In this document: one piece after another, positions 11,601 to 24,079 of the stretch
Position numbering within the stretch: the first letter of the stretch is position 1
Layout of the letters: every line of letters starts with the position of its first letter
Source of the DNA: Corythucha ciliata
Taxonomy: Eukaryota; Arthropoda; Insecta; Hemiptera; Tingidae
Direction of reading: 5' to 3'
Assembly (NCBI GenBank): GCA_038030265.1
Contig: CM075937.1
Location: 12,896,001 to 12,960,000, forward strand
DNA: 64,000 bases
The notes under the pieces: model-generated
Told to the model about the DNA's origin: nothing
What the model saw: the letters and a program-made list of their open reading frames with translations, nothing else
Database searches by the model: none
Position numbers and translations under genes: made by a program

Positions 11601-11900
11601 GTAAATGTTAAAAAAATGCTGTTGATGAGGCCGTGGAGGGGGTTAAAATTCGACTAAAATAAAACAGCCACCGCTGAAAAGTTTCGATATACAATTCACT
11701 TTTCGATTCAAGTCATCAGTCAACCGCGGCGATTTGTTTGGTGTCGTATATTCACCAAAAATAACTCACGAGCACGTCCCACGGCTTCGATATTTATTAC
11801 AATCGTGTCGACATCATTTCTGCCGGACCCTCGGCCGTCCCTTTTCACGCTGCTGTTGACCCCCCCCCCCCCCCGAACCCACTAATGCGAAGGACGCCAC
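8670..11900. other. intron 3, proximal unique part
   Basis: About 3.2 kb of intron with no repeat family, RNA gene or convincing exon. Homopolymer tracts occur near 9425, 10908, 11379 and 11862. All ORFs here are under 125 codons and lack coding character. Confidence 0.45.
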
Positions 11901-11904
11901 GCAC

Positions 11905-12060
11905 AGCCAGGGGCGTAGGTACAGTAATTTGTCCAGGGGGAGGGATCAGATTGAAATTTCGGTAAGGGGAGAGAAAGGGGGTAAATTCACATTTTAGCTA
12001 ACATTCCACCCAGCCTGCACACTCTTGATACCTGACATCTTGCTGAACCCACTATAGCGT
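11905..12060 (+). repeat. dispersed repeat, inverted copy of 1455-1620
   Basis: It begins CCAGGGGCGTAGGTACAG and continues through GTCCAGGGGGAGGGATCAG to CATCTTGCTG. The same sequence occurs inverted at 1455-1620. It is probably one end of a non-autonomous DNA transposon. Confidence 0.55.
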
Positions 12061-12559
12061 TGCCCGAGAATCCCGTAAAATTAATATTAATTCATCCAGA
12101 CATTCCACAATTTTATTTTCGATAAATCCTTCCCTGTTATGGAATGAGTGGAGAAGGAGCTATTCCACTAGTCTCATGAAGTCCTCCCGGATGCAGATAT
12201 CAACAAACTCGATGATACGAGTACAAAAGCAAAACGCTCACTTTTAACCAATTTTAATTTAAGGGACAATGATGGCGACTCAATGATGCTGAGGAGGAAA
12301 TCGCGTACATTGGTCAATTGAGCATTCTCCACGGGACTCATACTTTCGCCTCCAATTGAATTACTCAGAGAAAATGACCCTAAAAATCTCTCATCGCCAG
12401 TTAACGGAGATTTTTGGAGAAAATGGCCAACATTTAGAAATGGATGAAACCGCGTATCGTGGGGTAACTGATGGCGGACCTACACCTATAACGGGGCCCG
12501 GGACGGAAATCTCCAAGAGAGGCCCCTAGGTCTCTGTACAAAACATGAAATATTATAAA

Positions 12560-14245
12560 TTTTACTTAGCTTCTTCCTTAATTTTAGCCGCGAATTACCG
12601 CTATTTGCCCTTTTCTATCCGCCAATTAGGGCTTATGACCAGTTTAAGCCGCGAATTTCTCAATTTTAGCCACGCGTATCGTTCTTATCAATTTCAGCCG
12701 TGGATTAGCAGTTTTGACACCCCCTCCCATAGCCATGAATTTGCGCTTTTTCTCAATTTCAGCAGTTAAGTAGCATTTTTATCCTGTGAGAGATGTTTCT
12801 TAATTTTTCGCGAGTTTTGGCGCTTTCCTCAATTTTAGCAGCAAATTAGCAATTTTTTTTAGGGGTTAGCACTTTTCTCAGTTTTAGGCAGAAAATTATC
12901 GTTTTCTTAAGTGTTTTCCTCAATATTAAATTGTTTTTTTTTTCTCAATTTCTGCCTCAAAAGATGCCTTCAGAAGCCGCGAATGACGTATTTATTCAGT
13001 TTTGGCGCAAATTGAATTGTTCTCAATTTTAGATGCTTTTTCGTAGTAGCGTTTCAAACCTGGGAATTATCGACTTTTCTCAATTTCAGCCACGAATTGG
13101 CGACTTGGCTGTAAATTGGAGACTTTTTCCAATTTTTAGCTGCAAATTAGCAGTTTTCTCAATTTAGGCCTAGAATTTACCTCTAAAATCTCTTAATTTT
13201 GGCCAGACTATATTTATTTTCTAAATACTACCCAGAAATTAGCGTTTTTTTTTTTACATTTTAGCACCGCATTAGCAATTTCATGTTACTTTTTTTAGGT
13301 GTATTGCTTCTTCACAGTTCTAGCCAAGAATCAGCGTTTTTTTACTTACAGCCGAGCATGAATAATCCGCTGTTCCGAATTTTATCCACAAAGTTGTCCT
13401 CAGAAGGCGCGTATTTAAATTAGAAACACCACGCTTTATCCTCAGTGATGTTCCTCAATTTTAGCAGCGAATTGGCGCTTTTACTAAATTTCAGGAGTGT
13501 TCAGTAGCGATTCCAACCCGTGCATTATCGAGTTACTCAATTTTTGTCAAGAATTGGCGTTTTCCTAAATTTAAGGTGTAAATTAGGTATTTTTTCCATT
13601 GAATAGCTATTTTTGCATGAAATTGTCACTTTTTCCCTGTTTGAACTGAAAATTAGTGTTTTTCCTGAATTGTTAGCCTCGCTAATCAGTGATTTCTTCT
13701 ATTTTAGCCACGAATTAATTATTTTCTTCATTTGTATTCGCGAATTAATGTTTTTCCTCATCTTTATATTCGCAAAATTGCAAATTAGCGATTTTTATCA
13801 ATTTGAGCGGTCAAATAGCGTTTTATGCAAATTTTCCGGCGAATTAGCATCTATTCCCTTTTTTATACGCGAATGGGCGATTTTTCGCAATTTCAGTTGT
13901 GAATTTGCCATTTTTGCCCAATTTCAAGCTGAAAGGGGTTTTTTTTTTCCATATTACAGCGTGATTTCTCAATTTTAACCGCGGGGTTGTCCTAAAAAGC
14001 ACATTTGCGTTGATTTCCACAATTTATTCGCAGGATGGCCTCCATGCACCGCGAATCAGCGATTTTTCGCAGTTATTACCACGAATTTTAGCGATTTTTT
14101 CAATTTTTTGCCACGTTAGCCAGTCGCAAATGGCCGATTAGCACTTGACTGGGCTGAAGTACCTGACGAAACTGGGGACACGGTGCATTTTCTCTTTTTA
14201 GCCGCGAATTTTCTCAATTTGAGCCACCAGAATCGAATATTCATC
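12560..14245 (-). repeat. F1 repeat block, inverted (largest)
   Basis: About 50 units reading on the plus strand as GCCGCGAATTAGCG then TTTTTCTCAATTTTA. The subregion 12665-12945 matches the reverse complement of 1125-1415 unit by unit, including the rare TATGGGAGGGG and ACATCTCTCACAGGAT variants. ORFs in it (for example 13613-13978) are repeat-derived. Confidence 0.88.
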
Positions 14246-14249
14246 CCAC

Positions 14250-14958
14250 ACTCTTTGCTGATATCATACTTGCAACTTTATATGTATTCTCCAGGTCGCG
14301 ATAGACTGAAATTCGTAGAAAGTAGCCAAATCGCTGTCCAACCGTTTGACCTCTTCGGACGCACGCGGACCTTTCGGGCTGCTTGAAGTCGAGAAAATCT
14401 GCTAAACCTAACTTGGACGAGAAATGCCCATTTCGGAGATTTAATGGGGCTCTTTAGAGCGTTCGTACTAGTGCCCCTTCGTTCGCATACTTCTAGCTCG
14501 GGGGGGGGGGGGGTCTATTCCTCATATCCCAGCCCCCGTACCTACTCCCCTGCGCACGGCACCGGTCAACATCGCTCTAGCTCCCGTATATAGCCACTTG
14601 TTTGCGCAAATCATTGGTTGGTTCTTGGCTCTGTCAGTCACGCCTGATGCCAGGTTCCATAGTGCTACTTTTTCTTTACTTTCTCAGATTTTTTTAACCT
14701 TTCCATTCTTGATTGCCGAAATCTGGGCCCCTTGCTTTTCCTTTTCTTATTTTCCTCCCTTTATTTATTTCCGAAATCCGAGCCCCCGTGCCTGATAACA
14801 GACCAAGCGTCTTTCAACCTGGCTTAGACCACAGTAAAACTATAATCACATAAATGCTCAACCACAGCAACACCCAAAACCACAGCAGAGCTCCTACTAC
14901 AAAAATCTCTAACCTACAAGTAAAGCTCTTTTGACATAGTCCTGAGGAACCTTACTGG
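14250..14958. other. intron segment, no gene
   Basis: Mixed unique sequence with a poly-G run (14502-14513) and two short stretches ending in CCCCCGTACCTAC and CCCCCGTGCCTGA that look like transposon ends. Nothing else is supportable. Confidence 0.4.
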
Positions 14959-14959
14959 C

Positions 14960-15100
14960 TGCGAATTGGGAATTCTTAACAATTTCAGCAGTGAATTAGC
15001 GTTTTCCCTTAACATTGGCCGCGAATTTAGCTACGGAATCGCGTTTTTTATTAATTTAAGCCCTGAAGTTGCCTCCAGAAACCGCGAATGGACGTGGGCC
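14960..15100 (-). repeat. F1 block, inverted
   Basis: Four or five F1 units, including the variant with GTTGCCTCCAGAAACCGCG that also occurs in other F1 blocks. Confidence 0.7.
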
Positions 15101-15147
15101 CTGAAACCATACAGGAACCTTACTATTTTTTACTCGCCCACAGTCAT

Positions 15148-15287
15148 TAGAGAGATTTTGCAAACAGCTCCGCTAAGGCTTACGTTAACGCTATTGACAT
15201 TTCAACCGACGAAATGTTTACTACCCTAGCAACGCGAACACAAATATTAACTTTAGCGTTTACGGGACTGGTTGCAAAATCTCTCTA
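15148..15287. mobile_element. small TIR element (MITE), TA-flanked
   Basis: The terminal inverted repeats are GAGAGATTTTGCAA at 15150 and its complement ending at 15285, each bounded by TA (15148-49 and 15286-87). The element is 136 bp. A TA target duplication fits Tc1/mariner-type insertion. The inner TIR sequence is more diverged. Confidence 0.6.
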
Positions 15288-15329
15288 TAAAATAGAGACA
15301 TTTAGCAACACCCCCGCTAACGCTAATGC

Positions 15330-17733
15330 GAACGATAAATCAGTAGTTGCTTGGTTACGAAACATCTGATTGGTTGAAATTTGAAAATAAAGTTTCCGGA
15401 GGATTTAACGGGATCGGGCTAAAACTCACTAATATCTTTGCACAAAAAATGTCTTAAAAGATGAACTTTCTCAAAATTACGACTTTTTAGTTTTTGTGTA
15501 AACAACAAAATCCTTCCTTTAGGTTTTTTTTTTTTCTCTCTTTCGTGATTTCTCTTTACCGTTGAAATTTCACACTAAAATGCCTTTTACCTCGCCACGC
15601 GAAGCATCGGGAGTATGCGCTCACACACAAACACACCAACGTGAATTCCCTTTCAAATGAGTGGCACACCCTCGAGAGAGAGAGTGAGAAAAAAAAAAAA
15701 CCGATGGTAAAAAAGGGCGGAATATTGGAGCTGCTCTTGAGTCATATCATCGCGTGTATTAAAAACTTCCAGGCAATTTTGATTGTGAAGCTTTTGATTG
15801 TATTTATTTCGCCAGGCGAAATGAAAGTCGAGTGATGACCAAAATCGTAGCTTTCCTTATATTATTAAAACGAAAAAAAATATTAAAACAAAAGAATAGC
15901 TGAATCGCGTCGGCCGGCGGGCCTTTCTTCAAAAATATAAAAACAGACTCGCACTTGATATGGTTAGTTAATGGAGACGTAATGCTTTGCAGTTAGTACA
16001 ACAGGGGAAGTTACGGGGAGGCATGAGTACCTTTTTAAGGGGAATTAAATAAATTTGGATCGCTATGAATAAACTGAACAAAGTAGTCAAAATGTCGCCA
16101 ATCCGAAGTGATCACCTTAAATAGCTATAGTAAAAGGAGCTGTTAAGAAGGAAGAGACATACTGACTTTTGCCATGTTTCATCCCTTTTAGAGCGTTGGG
16201 GTTAGAGCTTGTCTTGATTGGAAACGACTGAAAATGGAAAAAAGTTGCTTTTTTTTTGTCTGGATCGTAGGCGCCATCATTATAGCTTTTTTTTGCTCTT
16301 AAATGAAAAACTGTTAATTTTTATTATCTTTGGAATCGTCCCGAGAATATTATTTAAAAGAGAAAGCGAGAATAAAAATTACAAATTCATAACTCATACA
16401 ATAAGTTACTTCACTGAAAACAAAAGAGTTTTTCGATCGTCGTCACCACGTAGGTGCCTATTTCAAGCTGTGATACCTTCTCCACAGGGTTTATTGTTAT
16501 TGCTGGCGCGTCATGTTAATGTATGACAAGTGAGGAAAGAAGGACAGGGACGTATTGAAACTTTCATAAATGGATGACAAGAAAAGGAGAGTTTAATTAA
16601 GACGCATCAATTTTTTTTTTTTTTTGTCTTACTTCCCCCGTTTTGAACAAATCATCGTGTGCGACCCTTTGCGTGTGGTTAAAATCCCTCGCGCTTCAAA
16701 ACAAGAAAGCCTCGCCCAGTTCCATGGGTGGCTGGCGAGACAACAAGATCATGAAAACGTTAGAAGGATAATCAAGGGGGATGTTGTGCCAGCACCTTGT
16801 GCAGCTGTACAGAGGTTGATTAGGTTGGTGGGGGGGGGGACGGGGATCTTTCCTTTCCTGCTTGATGTCATTGTTTTTTTTTCTTCTTACTTCTTCTTAC
16901 GATGCTTTTATACAAGAAAACACGACTGAATCCGTGATGAGGCTTCATTGCCAACATTTTTCGACGATGTCACTAATTATGAGCCCTTCACTTTTTTCAT
17001 CATGAAACCAAGGAAATTAAGGAGTACGATTCTTTAGAAATTGAAATGTTATCGCGGGAAAAATCTTGCGCCATGTTTTGCGGCCAACGCTCCAGAAAGA
17101 CAGAAACCTCGAAATTTCAAACAATTTTTAGAATTAAAAACTTGCGAGGAACTGAAATTACTATCTTACATCTCCCAACATCGATCACGAGCTTTGACAA
17201 TGATGAATATGTCCGAAGAATTAAAATTCAAGAAATGTACGCCCCAATGGAGAAAGTCTGTCACATCGAACGACGCGACAGACTAATCTGGCAATTTGGT
17301 TGCGTTTATATACGAATATTTGACAAATGTGGCGAGAGAAATGAGAAAATTAATTTAAATCAAGTCACCCTAAAGGAATGGGAGTAAAAAAAAAAAAATC
17401 GAAATACCTACAATCTCCATGATTTAAGCATTTCGAAATCTTGTTTTAATAACTTCACACCTTAAAATGAGATTACACCTACTCGTTAGAGCTAACAAGT
17501 CAGTCAGTATGTAATTAAAATTACAGTACTCGTATTTGGTAGCCGATTTCACATCTTCCCCCCCGCCGCCGCCCCTCAACTTAAAGCAATTACGTAATTC
17601 ATTATTGGAAATCTTTTTGTGCTCCTCATTTCATATAAAGTAATGAATTACAGTCTGATTTACCAATGGGCTGAGTGTGAGGGTGAGTTTTCTATTGATA
17701 AATATCATTATTCTTCCCATGTTCTTCATGTAA
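15330..17733. other. intron 3, unique sequence
   Basis: No recognised feature. Two overlapping ORFs at 17041-17387 in different frames have no start context, splice sites or family resemblance that I can defend. Confidence 0.4.
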
Positions 17734-17734
17734 A

Positions 17735-18660
17735 CTGTGAATGAGCGCTTTGTCTCAATTTCAGATGGAAATTATCGCTTTTTCTCAATATCAACTTATC
17801 AACTACAAAAAAAATCATAGCGATTTTTCTCAATTTTATCCGCGACTTAGTGATTTTTCTTAATTTTATCGGCGAATTAGAATGTGTGTACATAATATTT
17901 TAGCCACAAATTAGCACTTCACCTTGATTTTGGTCACTAATTAACGGTTACTAATGAACGGAGTAGGCGCTTTTTCCCGCCACAAATTAGCAATTTTTCT
18001 CAGTTCCCAGTAAATTCTCGTTTCAGTTGTTCTCAGTAAATTAGCGTTTTTCTTGACTGAAATTGCGAAGTTTCTCACATTTACAGCCACGAATTTGCGA
18101 TTGATTTTTTTTTAGCTTCAACTTTGCGTGTATTCTCAGTTTACGCTGACATTGAGAATGATCGCTTTTTCACAATGTTAGAGCGATTTCCATTCAACAC
18201 CCTACACAAGTTTAGCGCCGTGTCCTCTCTAAAAACATACGTTTCAATTCAGAGAGGACGGGTGGAATTGCATTGAACTGCATTTTCTTCAATTTTAGAC
18301 GTGAATTTAGCGGTTAAATTGCGCTTTCTTTCAATTTTAGCAACGAATCGGCGCTTTTTCTTAATTTTTGCCGCGGGGGAGCGATTTGTTTTCACTTATA
18401 AAGCAGTTATAGCGGGAAATTAACGCTAACATTGCGTGGTCCCTTTACACCGCGACGGTGAATTAGCTACGTTTTCCCCAATTTAGCAGAATTAGCGGTT
18501 TATTTGAATTTTAGCTGAAAAATTAGGGCATTTTCTCAATTTCAACCGCGAATTATTGTTTTTTCTTTCTGTGAAGTGATCTATACACCGTTAATTAGTG
18601 ATTTTTCTTATTTTGCCTCGAACTAGCGATTTTTTTAGCTATACAAATTATTGATTTTGC
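17735..18660 (-). repeat. F1 repeat block, inverted
   Basis: About 27 degenerate F1 units on the minus strand (CGCGACTTAGTGATTTTTC and similar). Near 18215-18275 it contains a non-F1 insert, CTCTCTAAAAACATACGTTT then AATTCAGAGAGGACGG, found again at 30705-30760. Confidence 0.82.
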
Positions 18661-18661
18661 A

Positions 18662-21600
18662 CGCTTACAGCGAGCAGTGATTGGCTCGCCTGATCAAATA
18701 AAGTTTGTTTCGATTTCAGATTCGCTGTTTTGAAAACTCCTAAGGTACGCGGCTTCTTCCAATGTAAAAAAATATTTGTCCATTCTTACTAAAACTGCGA
18801 TGGGGTTGAGTTGGTGAATTTGTTGGCTATTTTTTCCATTCCGAAAACAAAAATTCCTCTAAGGAGCCCTCAGATCCAAAAATGGAACGTTTTGATTTTT
18901 CGAGGGTTTTGGAATTTTTGTCTCTACTCCGAGACAGGTGCATGCGCTCTGTTTCAACTGGAATTTTGCGGACAATTTCTTGGCTAAAAAAGAGAAAAAG
19001 CTTTATTGGCCAGTTTTTGTAGGTCCTTAGGCGGTTTAATTGGTTTTCCAATGTGGTGTCATCGCGAAATTAGCTTTTTGATGGATCTCGGATTTTTTTT
19101 TTTTTTTTTTATGAGCGAGCCCCTCGAAATGATTAAATAAAACGAAATCCTTGAAACTAGCTTTAATTTTTAATGTGAAAACTGTGGGTGCATGGAAGGT
19201 CTGGGCTACTATATTATATTTGAAGGGTCCTTGGCTTCTCAAAGACCATTTAAAGCAACCTTTTGGCATTTTGTACCGAAGCATTTGATTCCGGAGCTGT
19301 TATCTTGGTTTGTAAGGGCCAAATATGTCACATCACCCCTCCCCTTTCCACCCTTCCATTCGTTTATTTTTCCACCTAAATATTGCCCGCATACCATCAT
19401 GCTCTATTCCTATACGATTTTTTTGGCATAACGCCTTTACTTCTAAACTGTCTCGTTTTTATTTATTTATTTACGAAAGGGGTTTTATAATAGCTTTACG
19501 GAGAGGGGGGCGATTCCTGTAAGTGCTCCCAAAATTCACCTAAAACCAATATTTCTTGTATACTTATCATCTCGAAACGGAGAGAGCTCGAAAAAATTGG
19601 CACTCAGCTCTTCACTTGCTATATTGAATGTGTGTGTGTCTCATGACTCTCTTGCTGTGGGTATCAACTTTCTATGTTCCGCAAACAAACTTTAATTAAA
19701 ATCCTTCGAAATTAACCTCAATGCCTTAGAAAACGGTTTTGGGTGGGTAGACAGCATGATTCAAGGGATGAAGAGGCGTTCTAGCTCTTAAGGACAAAAA
19801 AAAAGTAAACGTAATGATATGACTAATTATTATTGTAACTAGGTCAAAACGTTGAAATTGTTTGAATGTGTGGAACTATTTTCTTATTTTTTTATAAATA
19901 ATAATTGTTTTTAAAATTTAAATAAAATTACGTCTCCTTCGTAGAACATTATTATTCATGACGAGATGCGTCGGGAACAATTAGGTTTGGCTCGTTTTTT
20001 CAACAATGGGGCTTTGATCTTGTTCCTCCGGTCTCTTGTTGGGCTAAAACTTGTTCCGCTTTTGACGCTCGGTCGCCATATCGAGACTTGAATTAATTGC
20101 TATTGTCAGATTATAATAACGGTGGAATTTTCAGGCTCTCAAGTAGAGGGAGGAGAACTACGAGCATAATAAAAAAAATTGTGTTTTATTATGGTTGAAA
20201 GGGGTGAAGAAGAAGAACAACAAAAAAACTATACAATTTCCCTCATTTCTTTAACTCTTTGCCATCGCTGTCGATTAAACGAAGAAGTCTTGTCATTTCT
20301 TCACGCGTTCATAATTACGGTTGCGACGCAGGGGTAAAAAGGTTCACGTGTTTCTTTCCTTTCGCGAGAATTCAACTTGTTGTACGGTGGGTATGACAAT
20401 GGTGAGGGGAAGGGGGAATGTGGTAAATTATTTCATTGAAATAGCGTACCATAAAATATCGAATCGTTTTTTTTTCTTATCTTTTGAGACGGCCGTAAGT
20501 AAATCACAGACCTCTCTCACAGCTGTGTACAACACTCTGTAAAAAAAAAAAGCCCACGGACTCTTCTGTGTTTACCCCTCCCCCCTAGCCTGAATTATCG
20601 CAAGATCGGACACGGAGGGACCGCAATCTCTTTTATTGTATGCAAATTGCCTTCGAAGACAGATTTTCCTCTTTGATAGCTTTTCTTTTATTGCTGATAC
20701 AACGTGGCTGCCCCTCCATTAATTATTTGTTTCTTCGTTGTTGTCACTTCAACCATCATTTCATGTTCGATTGTATATCAGATTCGTCGCCCATGTTGAG
20801 TTTATCGATAATGTGGGTTGTTTCGTCCCACGAGCCCAGGGGCCCTGTTACGGTTAGCGATAGCTACTAGTTGGTATTAACAGTAAAATCACCTTATTTG
20901 ACTCCATTTTATCGAATTAATTCGACCCTTAAGAATTTAGCCTCTAAGAATATCCCCCAATGTGGTAACTCCAAAGTCTGAACCAGCGATATGTAATCCT
21001 GAATTGCTCATAGTGTGTTGGAGGGGTGTGGAGGGGGTGCGCCGCCCCCTGATAAAATAGTGACCAATTTCACACATTTCTTTCTCTTTTCGTGTATTTA
21101 TGGCAACTAGGTCCTTATTTTTGAAACACCATCCCTCTCATCCACTTTCTGATGGCCCCACTTTATCAGCAGTGATGAGCAATCCAGTTCTTTTATATAT
21201 CGTAGGTCTGGAACAGTCCCATGAAATTTACAGATTTTTCAGAAAGGAACTCCCGCGAAGCAGTAACGTACACGTATACACACCAAGGTGTGTTCCATCT
21301 CCAATCAAACTTTTTACGAGACAACGACTTTATAATGGAATAAATAAAATGCTTTTAGAAAACAATAGAACTCGTTCCACGCCTCGCCTTTTACAGTATT
21401 CACGGCGCCTAACAAAATTATTACGTTCAAAAGGAAGTTATTGTCTATAATGTCACATTATACTCCAGGATTAGTTACAGATGACTACATCCGCAGATTC
21501 GATTATTATTGTCAAGTTTTATAGCCTAAAAAACCTTTTCCTTTGTTTTCAAACTTGGATCGTCGAGCTTTTGTTTTTTTGTTTTCAAGTTCCCCGTAAC

Positions 21601-23074
21601 ATAAACCTCCTCCTAGCTACCACACTATAGTGACCATAAAACTGTACGGTATAAAGCGGTCACCTACGCGTTTTCAGACTTCCCCTCGCCACCCATCCTT
21701 TAATTTGTTGAGCATGTCGGTTTTGAAATAGCAGCATCAAAAATGGAAGCCTGCACTCTTATTGTCGTTTGAAAAAATTGCAACTGATTTACCCAATGAA
21801 GAACAAAGAAACAGAATTCTCGTTTCACGAGAGTTCTTTGTATGACTACCAACCCCGTGAGTATAAAAATCGGGAGCATCATGTTCGGTCGTGTACAGTC
21901 CGGCAATGGGTTAATTCACGGACGTTGGGTTAATGAGTCAATTACAAGTTAGAGTCGAAAAGAGACATTAAAAACAAAAAGGAGAAAAAAAACGCCCGCC
22001 GGCTCTCCCTCTGATCACAAAACCTTACAAATATCTGGAGCTGTACGGGTCCATCGTAAAGCACTCGTCTTCTATTTGGGTACATATAAGAATACGGTCC
22101 GGTTTGAAAAATAAGGTATGAGAGCACTTGAATAGAGTGGTGGAGGCGTACAAAACTCGAGGGTTTAAAAAAAAAAGAATTTTGCGTCTCGTATGCAGGG
22201 CACGTCATCTTAAAGCTGCTACGGCAAGGGACCGGCTTTAAAAAAAATTGGAAGGCAAAAAAGGTATTGTGGCGAGGAAGCGGGGGGGAGTGTGATTTAG
22301 CGACGTGTGGTGAAGGGGAAGACAACAAAAATACGAGGAGGAAGAAGAAGAAGAAGAAGAGGGGGGAAAAGGCTTGACCTTGGCTCCTGAATAAAACAAT
22401 AAACTGGTCCAAACCGAAGAAACCATTTACTTTTTCACCGACCTGTTGCCTCGGCACTTTCAACGGAAAATATATTTTTTTTCGTCTTCTTTTTAACTGT
22501 TTCCTCGCTTTAAGCTGTCAACGGAAGTTTCGGAATAACCGCTCGGCACAATTTCCATAAACGGTTGAAAAAAATTTCTATGAAAGGACCCCCCCCCCCC
22601 CGGACTCCCTTAACCTGGCAATTAATGAACGGTTGCCTGTGTTATTCAACAAAAAAACGATATCATCAGCGTTTTAATAAGGATTTGTGACCCCTCGAAT
22701 TAAGAGAACTATTGTAATAGCTTCAACGGGAGTGATTCAGTTTCGATCATCCTTTGTTTTTCACGGAAATGTATTGGTTGGAGAGAGGGGGTTTCTTTGT
22801 GAAACCGATAGAATATGCTTCATCGACGAACTCCTATAGATGTAGACTTGTAACCAGATATTTTACCCCCAAAACTGACCCCCAAGAACCGTGAAACCCC
22901 GGTTCGTTTAAACTGTTGATTTGACTCCGGAACCTTATCGGTTTGACCACAACACGCTAATTTTATGCTCAAAAATACTATAAATCGCTATGTTGCTCAC
23001 GTGAAACGTGACAGTCCATGCGTGCGAGTTTATAGAAATTAGGAGCGGGCACGTTCAATTTAGACGTTCAATTG
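18662..23074. other. intron 3, unique sequence
   Basis: About 4.4 kb without an identifiable gene. It holds homopolymers (19092-19110, 22590-22600), an AAG-rich tract near 22345 and a CAGGGGCCC sequence near 20834 that may be a transposon end. The ORF at 21942-22463 is carried by polypyrimidine low-complexity sequence. Confidence 0.4.
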
Positions 23075-23159
23075 TAATTAATAAATTAATTAGACTGATA
23101 TTATCCGGACGACGATGGAAGGGCATAGCCCAACACGGTTCGAGTTTCGAGAAAAAATG

Positions 23160-23232
23160 GCTCCCCGGCGGGATTTGAACCCGCAAACTCTGGATTACCA
23201 GTCCAGCACGCTGCCAATTGCGCCACGGAGAC
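23160..23232 (-). tRNA. tRNA-like gene, anticodon GGT by structure (tRNA-Thr-like or pseudogene)
   Basis: A cloverleaf folds with acceptor GTCTCCG/CGGGGAG (first pair G-G mismatched, one G-T pair), D stem GCGC/GCGT, anticodon stem CTGGA/TCCAG around loop CTGGTAA, and T stem GCGGG/CCCGC. Box A (TGGCGCAATTGG) and box B (GGTTCAAATCC) both fit the pol III consensus. A T6 terminator follows within a few bases, after a genome-encoded CCA-like end. By loop position the anticodon is GGT (Thr), which eukaryotic nuclear genomes normally avoid in favour of AGT. With the 1:72 mismatch this suggests a pseudogene or an unusual tRNA, although transcription signals look intact. Confidence 0.7.
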
Positions 23233-23299
23233 GCCTTTGGGAGTCGTTAGGGGGGGGGGGTTCGGCTTAGCTTATCCCTCGGAGTACGACTCCCAAAGG

Positions 23300-23362
23300 C
23301 GTCTCCGTGGCGCAATTGGCAGCGTGCTGGACTGGTTGCGGGTTCAAATCCCGCCGGGGAGC
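23300..23362 (+). pseudogene. tRNA pseudogene, deleted anticodon arm
   Basis: This is the right-arm partner of the tRNA at 23160-23232. Eleven bases (3' half of the anticodon loop, stem and variable loop) are missing and one G is added before box B. The anticodon stem cannot form. Boxes A and B and a T6 run (23365-23370) remain, so it may still be transcribed but cannot be a decoding tRNA. Confidence 0.85.
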
Positions 23363-23679
23363 CATTTTTTCTCGAAACTCGAACCGTGTTGGGCTATGCC
23401 CTTCCATCGTCGTCCGGATAATATCAGCCTAATTAATTTATTAATTAAAATACCGGCGACAGATTTGTTCATTATATCCATTCAACGTTCAATTGTGTTT
23501 TGTAGGATTGAAAAAGTAATTTTTCAGTACATTTAGCTTGAAAGTCGAAATAAAGTCGAGGAAATAATGGAAGAGAGAAATTGGAGGTAGAAAACGCCAA
23601 AATTGCAAAATTTGCTTTTCTATCGTTCGTATTCCGCCTCATTAGTTATTCGAATTATGTGAACCTGCAAAACTAATTT

Positions 23680-23890
23680 TAGTAATAGCTAAAGTCACGA
23701 AATTTGATTTTTAATCAGGCAAATTACCCCAAAATTTGGTTTTAAAGCGCTCAAATCGAGTTTTATAAGAGCGCAGTCCACAAAAATGGTTTTTGAAAGA
23801 GAAAAGCTCACGAAAATTGGTTTTTGAAAGAGCAAAACTTACGAAGTTTAGTTTTTAAGAGCTTGAAAATCCACGAAATTGGGGGAAGAA
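23680..23890 (+). repeat. F2 block, direct
   Basis: Six F2 units of the form CACGAAATTTGATTTTTAA and CCACAAAAATGGTTTTTGA. Confidence 0.7.
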
Positions 23891-23896
23891 ATTATT

Positions 23897-24070
23897 GTAA
23901 GAAACCCAGACGTTGGTACTGTAACGTTACAACTTGAGACTGAAAAGTAGGACAAAAGAGAGGACAATTTTGACCTCTCCCCAGACACCTTAAAAATGTG
24001 CCTATAGACGTCCCCGGACGCTGTAAAAAGTAGGACAAGTTCGGGGAAATTAGGACGTCTGGTCACCCTA
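23897..24070 (-). mobile_element. hAT-like non-autonomous element or fragment
   Basis: Read on the minus strand it begins TAGGGTGACCAGACGTCC, a terminal sequence typical of many hAT elements, and has internal GTCCGGGGACGTC. The far end (CCCAGACGTTGG) is only partly complementary. It interrupts an F2 block. Confidence 0.5.
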
Positions 24071-24079
24071 GCCAAAGCC

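Larger units (their letters stand above)
23075..23447. repeat. near-perfect palindrome carrying two divergent tRNA sequences
   Basis: The left arm 23075-23246 (172 bp) and right arm 23286-23447 (162 bp) are reverse complements except for one substitution, an 11-bp deletion and a 1-bp insertion, both indels in the right arm. The 39-bp spacer includes a poly-G run. The arms include more than 75 bp beyond the tRNA 3' ends, so a whole tRNA locus was duplicated head-to-head. Confidence 0.93.

Noticed and set aside
13613..13978. 121-codon ORF
   Set aside because: It lies entirely in the inverted F1 repeats and its peptide is a translation of the repeat unit.
17041..17387. Two overlapping ORFs of 81 and 113 codons
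   Set aside because: Neither shows family motifs, splice signals or composition unlike the surroundings.
21942..22463. 173-codon minus-strand ORF
   Set aside because: Its length comes from polypyrimidine/AAG low-complexity sequence; no domain or splice support.
23300..23362. Second tRNA copy as a functional gene
   Set aside because: The 11-bp deletion destroys the anticodon stem-loop.
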